Below, one piece after another: positions 32,633-33,090 of a DNA stretch of 33,090 nucleotides (the first letter of the stretch is position 1; every line of letters starts with the position of its first letter). The DNA comes from Betaproteobacteria bacterium (lineage in GTDB: Bacteria; Pseudomonadota; Gammaproteobacteria; Burkholderiales; SG8-39). The notes below the pieces were generated by a model, which did no database searches, was not told the origin of the DNA, and saw only the letters and a list, made by a program, of their open reading frames with translations. The position numbers and the translations under genes were made by a program. The stretch spans positions 1 through 33,090 of the forward strand of contig JACRAS010000088.1 in NCBI GenBank assembly GCA_016234705.1. The letters are read 5' to 3'.

Positions 32633-33090
32633 ACTGATCAACGCGGACAAGCCGCACCTCTGGAAGGCCGACATTGCGGCTTCCGTTGACCAGTTCAACC
32701 AGTGGTTCATGCGTGTCGCACCCGAGGCGTTTCGCTCGACACGCGTTAAGACTACCGGACGTGTCAAAGCCGCGTTGCTCGCCACCAGCGACTTGCGCGG
32801 CATCGACGCCGTCACGCTCAAGGATAATCCGAGTGCGCTGTCAACGCTGCGCATGTGTACGGCGCCGCCGCTGGCTGTGGACCGATTGATAGGCTTGGCC
32901 GGCGCGAGCAAGAATCTTGTCGGTCGGATGGAAGCTGGCAAGCTCCCGGCCAGGATGAATGCCGCCGATTTGAATGCGGAGTTGACCAAACTCTGCCGCA
33001 TTATCTCAAGGCTCCTGGACCGTGACATCTTCCCGTGGCTGGACGCAGCGAAAGACGCTACCGATCACGAACGCGACCGAGCTTCAACGA
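32622..33090 (+). CDS. XamI family type II restriction endonuclease (3' truncated by window edge)
   Basis: The frame stays open to the window edge (156 codons). The start MARLINADKPHLWKADIAAS and the middle blocks TLRMCTAPPLAVDRLIGLAG, SKNLVGRMEAGKLPARM and LLDRDIFPWLDA resemble the N-terminal part of XamI-like restriction endonucleases as I remember them. XamI cuts GTCGAC. Two ATG codons (32622, 32625) are in frame; the second opens the conserved sequence. The matching methyltransferase is not upstream, where only toxin-antitoxin remnants lie, so it must be downstream or missing. The catalytic part is outside the window. Confidence 0.72.
   Translation, partial: MMARLINADKPHLWKADIAASVDQFNQWFMRVAPEAFRSTRVKTTGRVKAALLATSDLRGIDAVTLKDNPSALSTLRMCTAPPLAVDRLIGLAGASKNLVGRMEAGKLPARMNAADLNAELTKLCRIISRLLDRDIFPWLDAAKDATDHERDRAST

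Overview
The window is a chromosomal segment of a GC-rich betaproteobacterium. The evidence is protein-level resemblance (ClpA, L28/L33, RsmB, CoaBC, Lon, RadC), a betaproteobacterial-style phasin and a periplasmic flavocytochrome c sulfide dehydrogenase. The phasin points to polyhydroxyalkanoate storage, FccAB to sulfide oxidation, and a 2-methylfumaryl-CoA isomerase-like gene to part of the 3-hydroxypropionate bicycle. Lineages such as Rhodocyclales or Nitrosomonadales would fit, but I cannot name a genus from this sequence alone.

Layout. 1-6.8 kb: 3' part of clpA, the fccAB pair, then dut and coaBC on the minus strand, divergent radC, and the rpmB-rpmG ribosomal operon with a clear sigma-70 promoter and terminator. 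6.8-14 kb: a long minus-strand run. It holds a fatty acid desaturase, then (in transcription order) pirin, wrbA, purN, DUF3108, rsmB, a secreted phospholipase-D-like nuclease and an MscS channel; the last five are tightly packed or overlap by 4 nt. A LysR gene is divergent from pirin. 15-18.6 kb: DUF1499, thioredoxin and alpha/beta hydrolase genes (minus), gluQRS (plus) and a DMT permease (minus).

18.6-21.5 kb: an apparent operon of a TetR regulator, a B12-type acyl-CoA mutase large subunit lacking the cobalamin domain, a 4HBT-type thioesterase broken by two frameshifts, and the DMT permease. A strong promoter and a perfect dyad precede the regulator. The mutase carries substitutions at three residues that bind substrate in methylmalonyl-CoA mutase, so its substrate is probably different. 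This is the best candidate for an undescribed pathway. 21.9-29 kb: a membrane diguanylate cyclase with a recent tandem PAS duplication, a phasin with a strong promoter, a dense cluster of intergenic hairpins, and a heat-shock-type hsp20-lon operon.

29-33 kb: an intergenic region of small repeats, the 2-methylfumaryl-CoA isomerase-like gene, then an accessory region. That region holds an overlapping pair of small conserved proteins of unknown function, an intact HigB/HigA-like toxin-antitoxin module with a perfect operator, a relic of a ribbon-helix-helix antitoxin, an antitoxin next to a truncated ParE-like toxin, and the 5' part of a XamI-family restriction endonuclease gene running off the end. 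No tRNA, rRNA, CRISPR array, intact insertion sequence or origin was seen.
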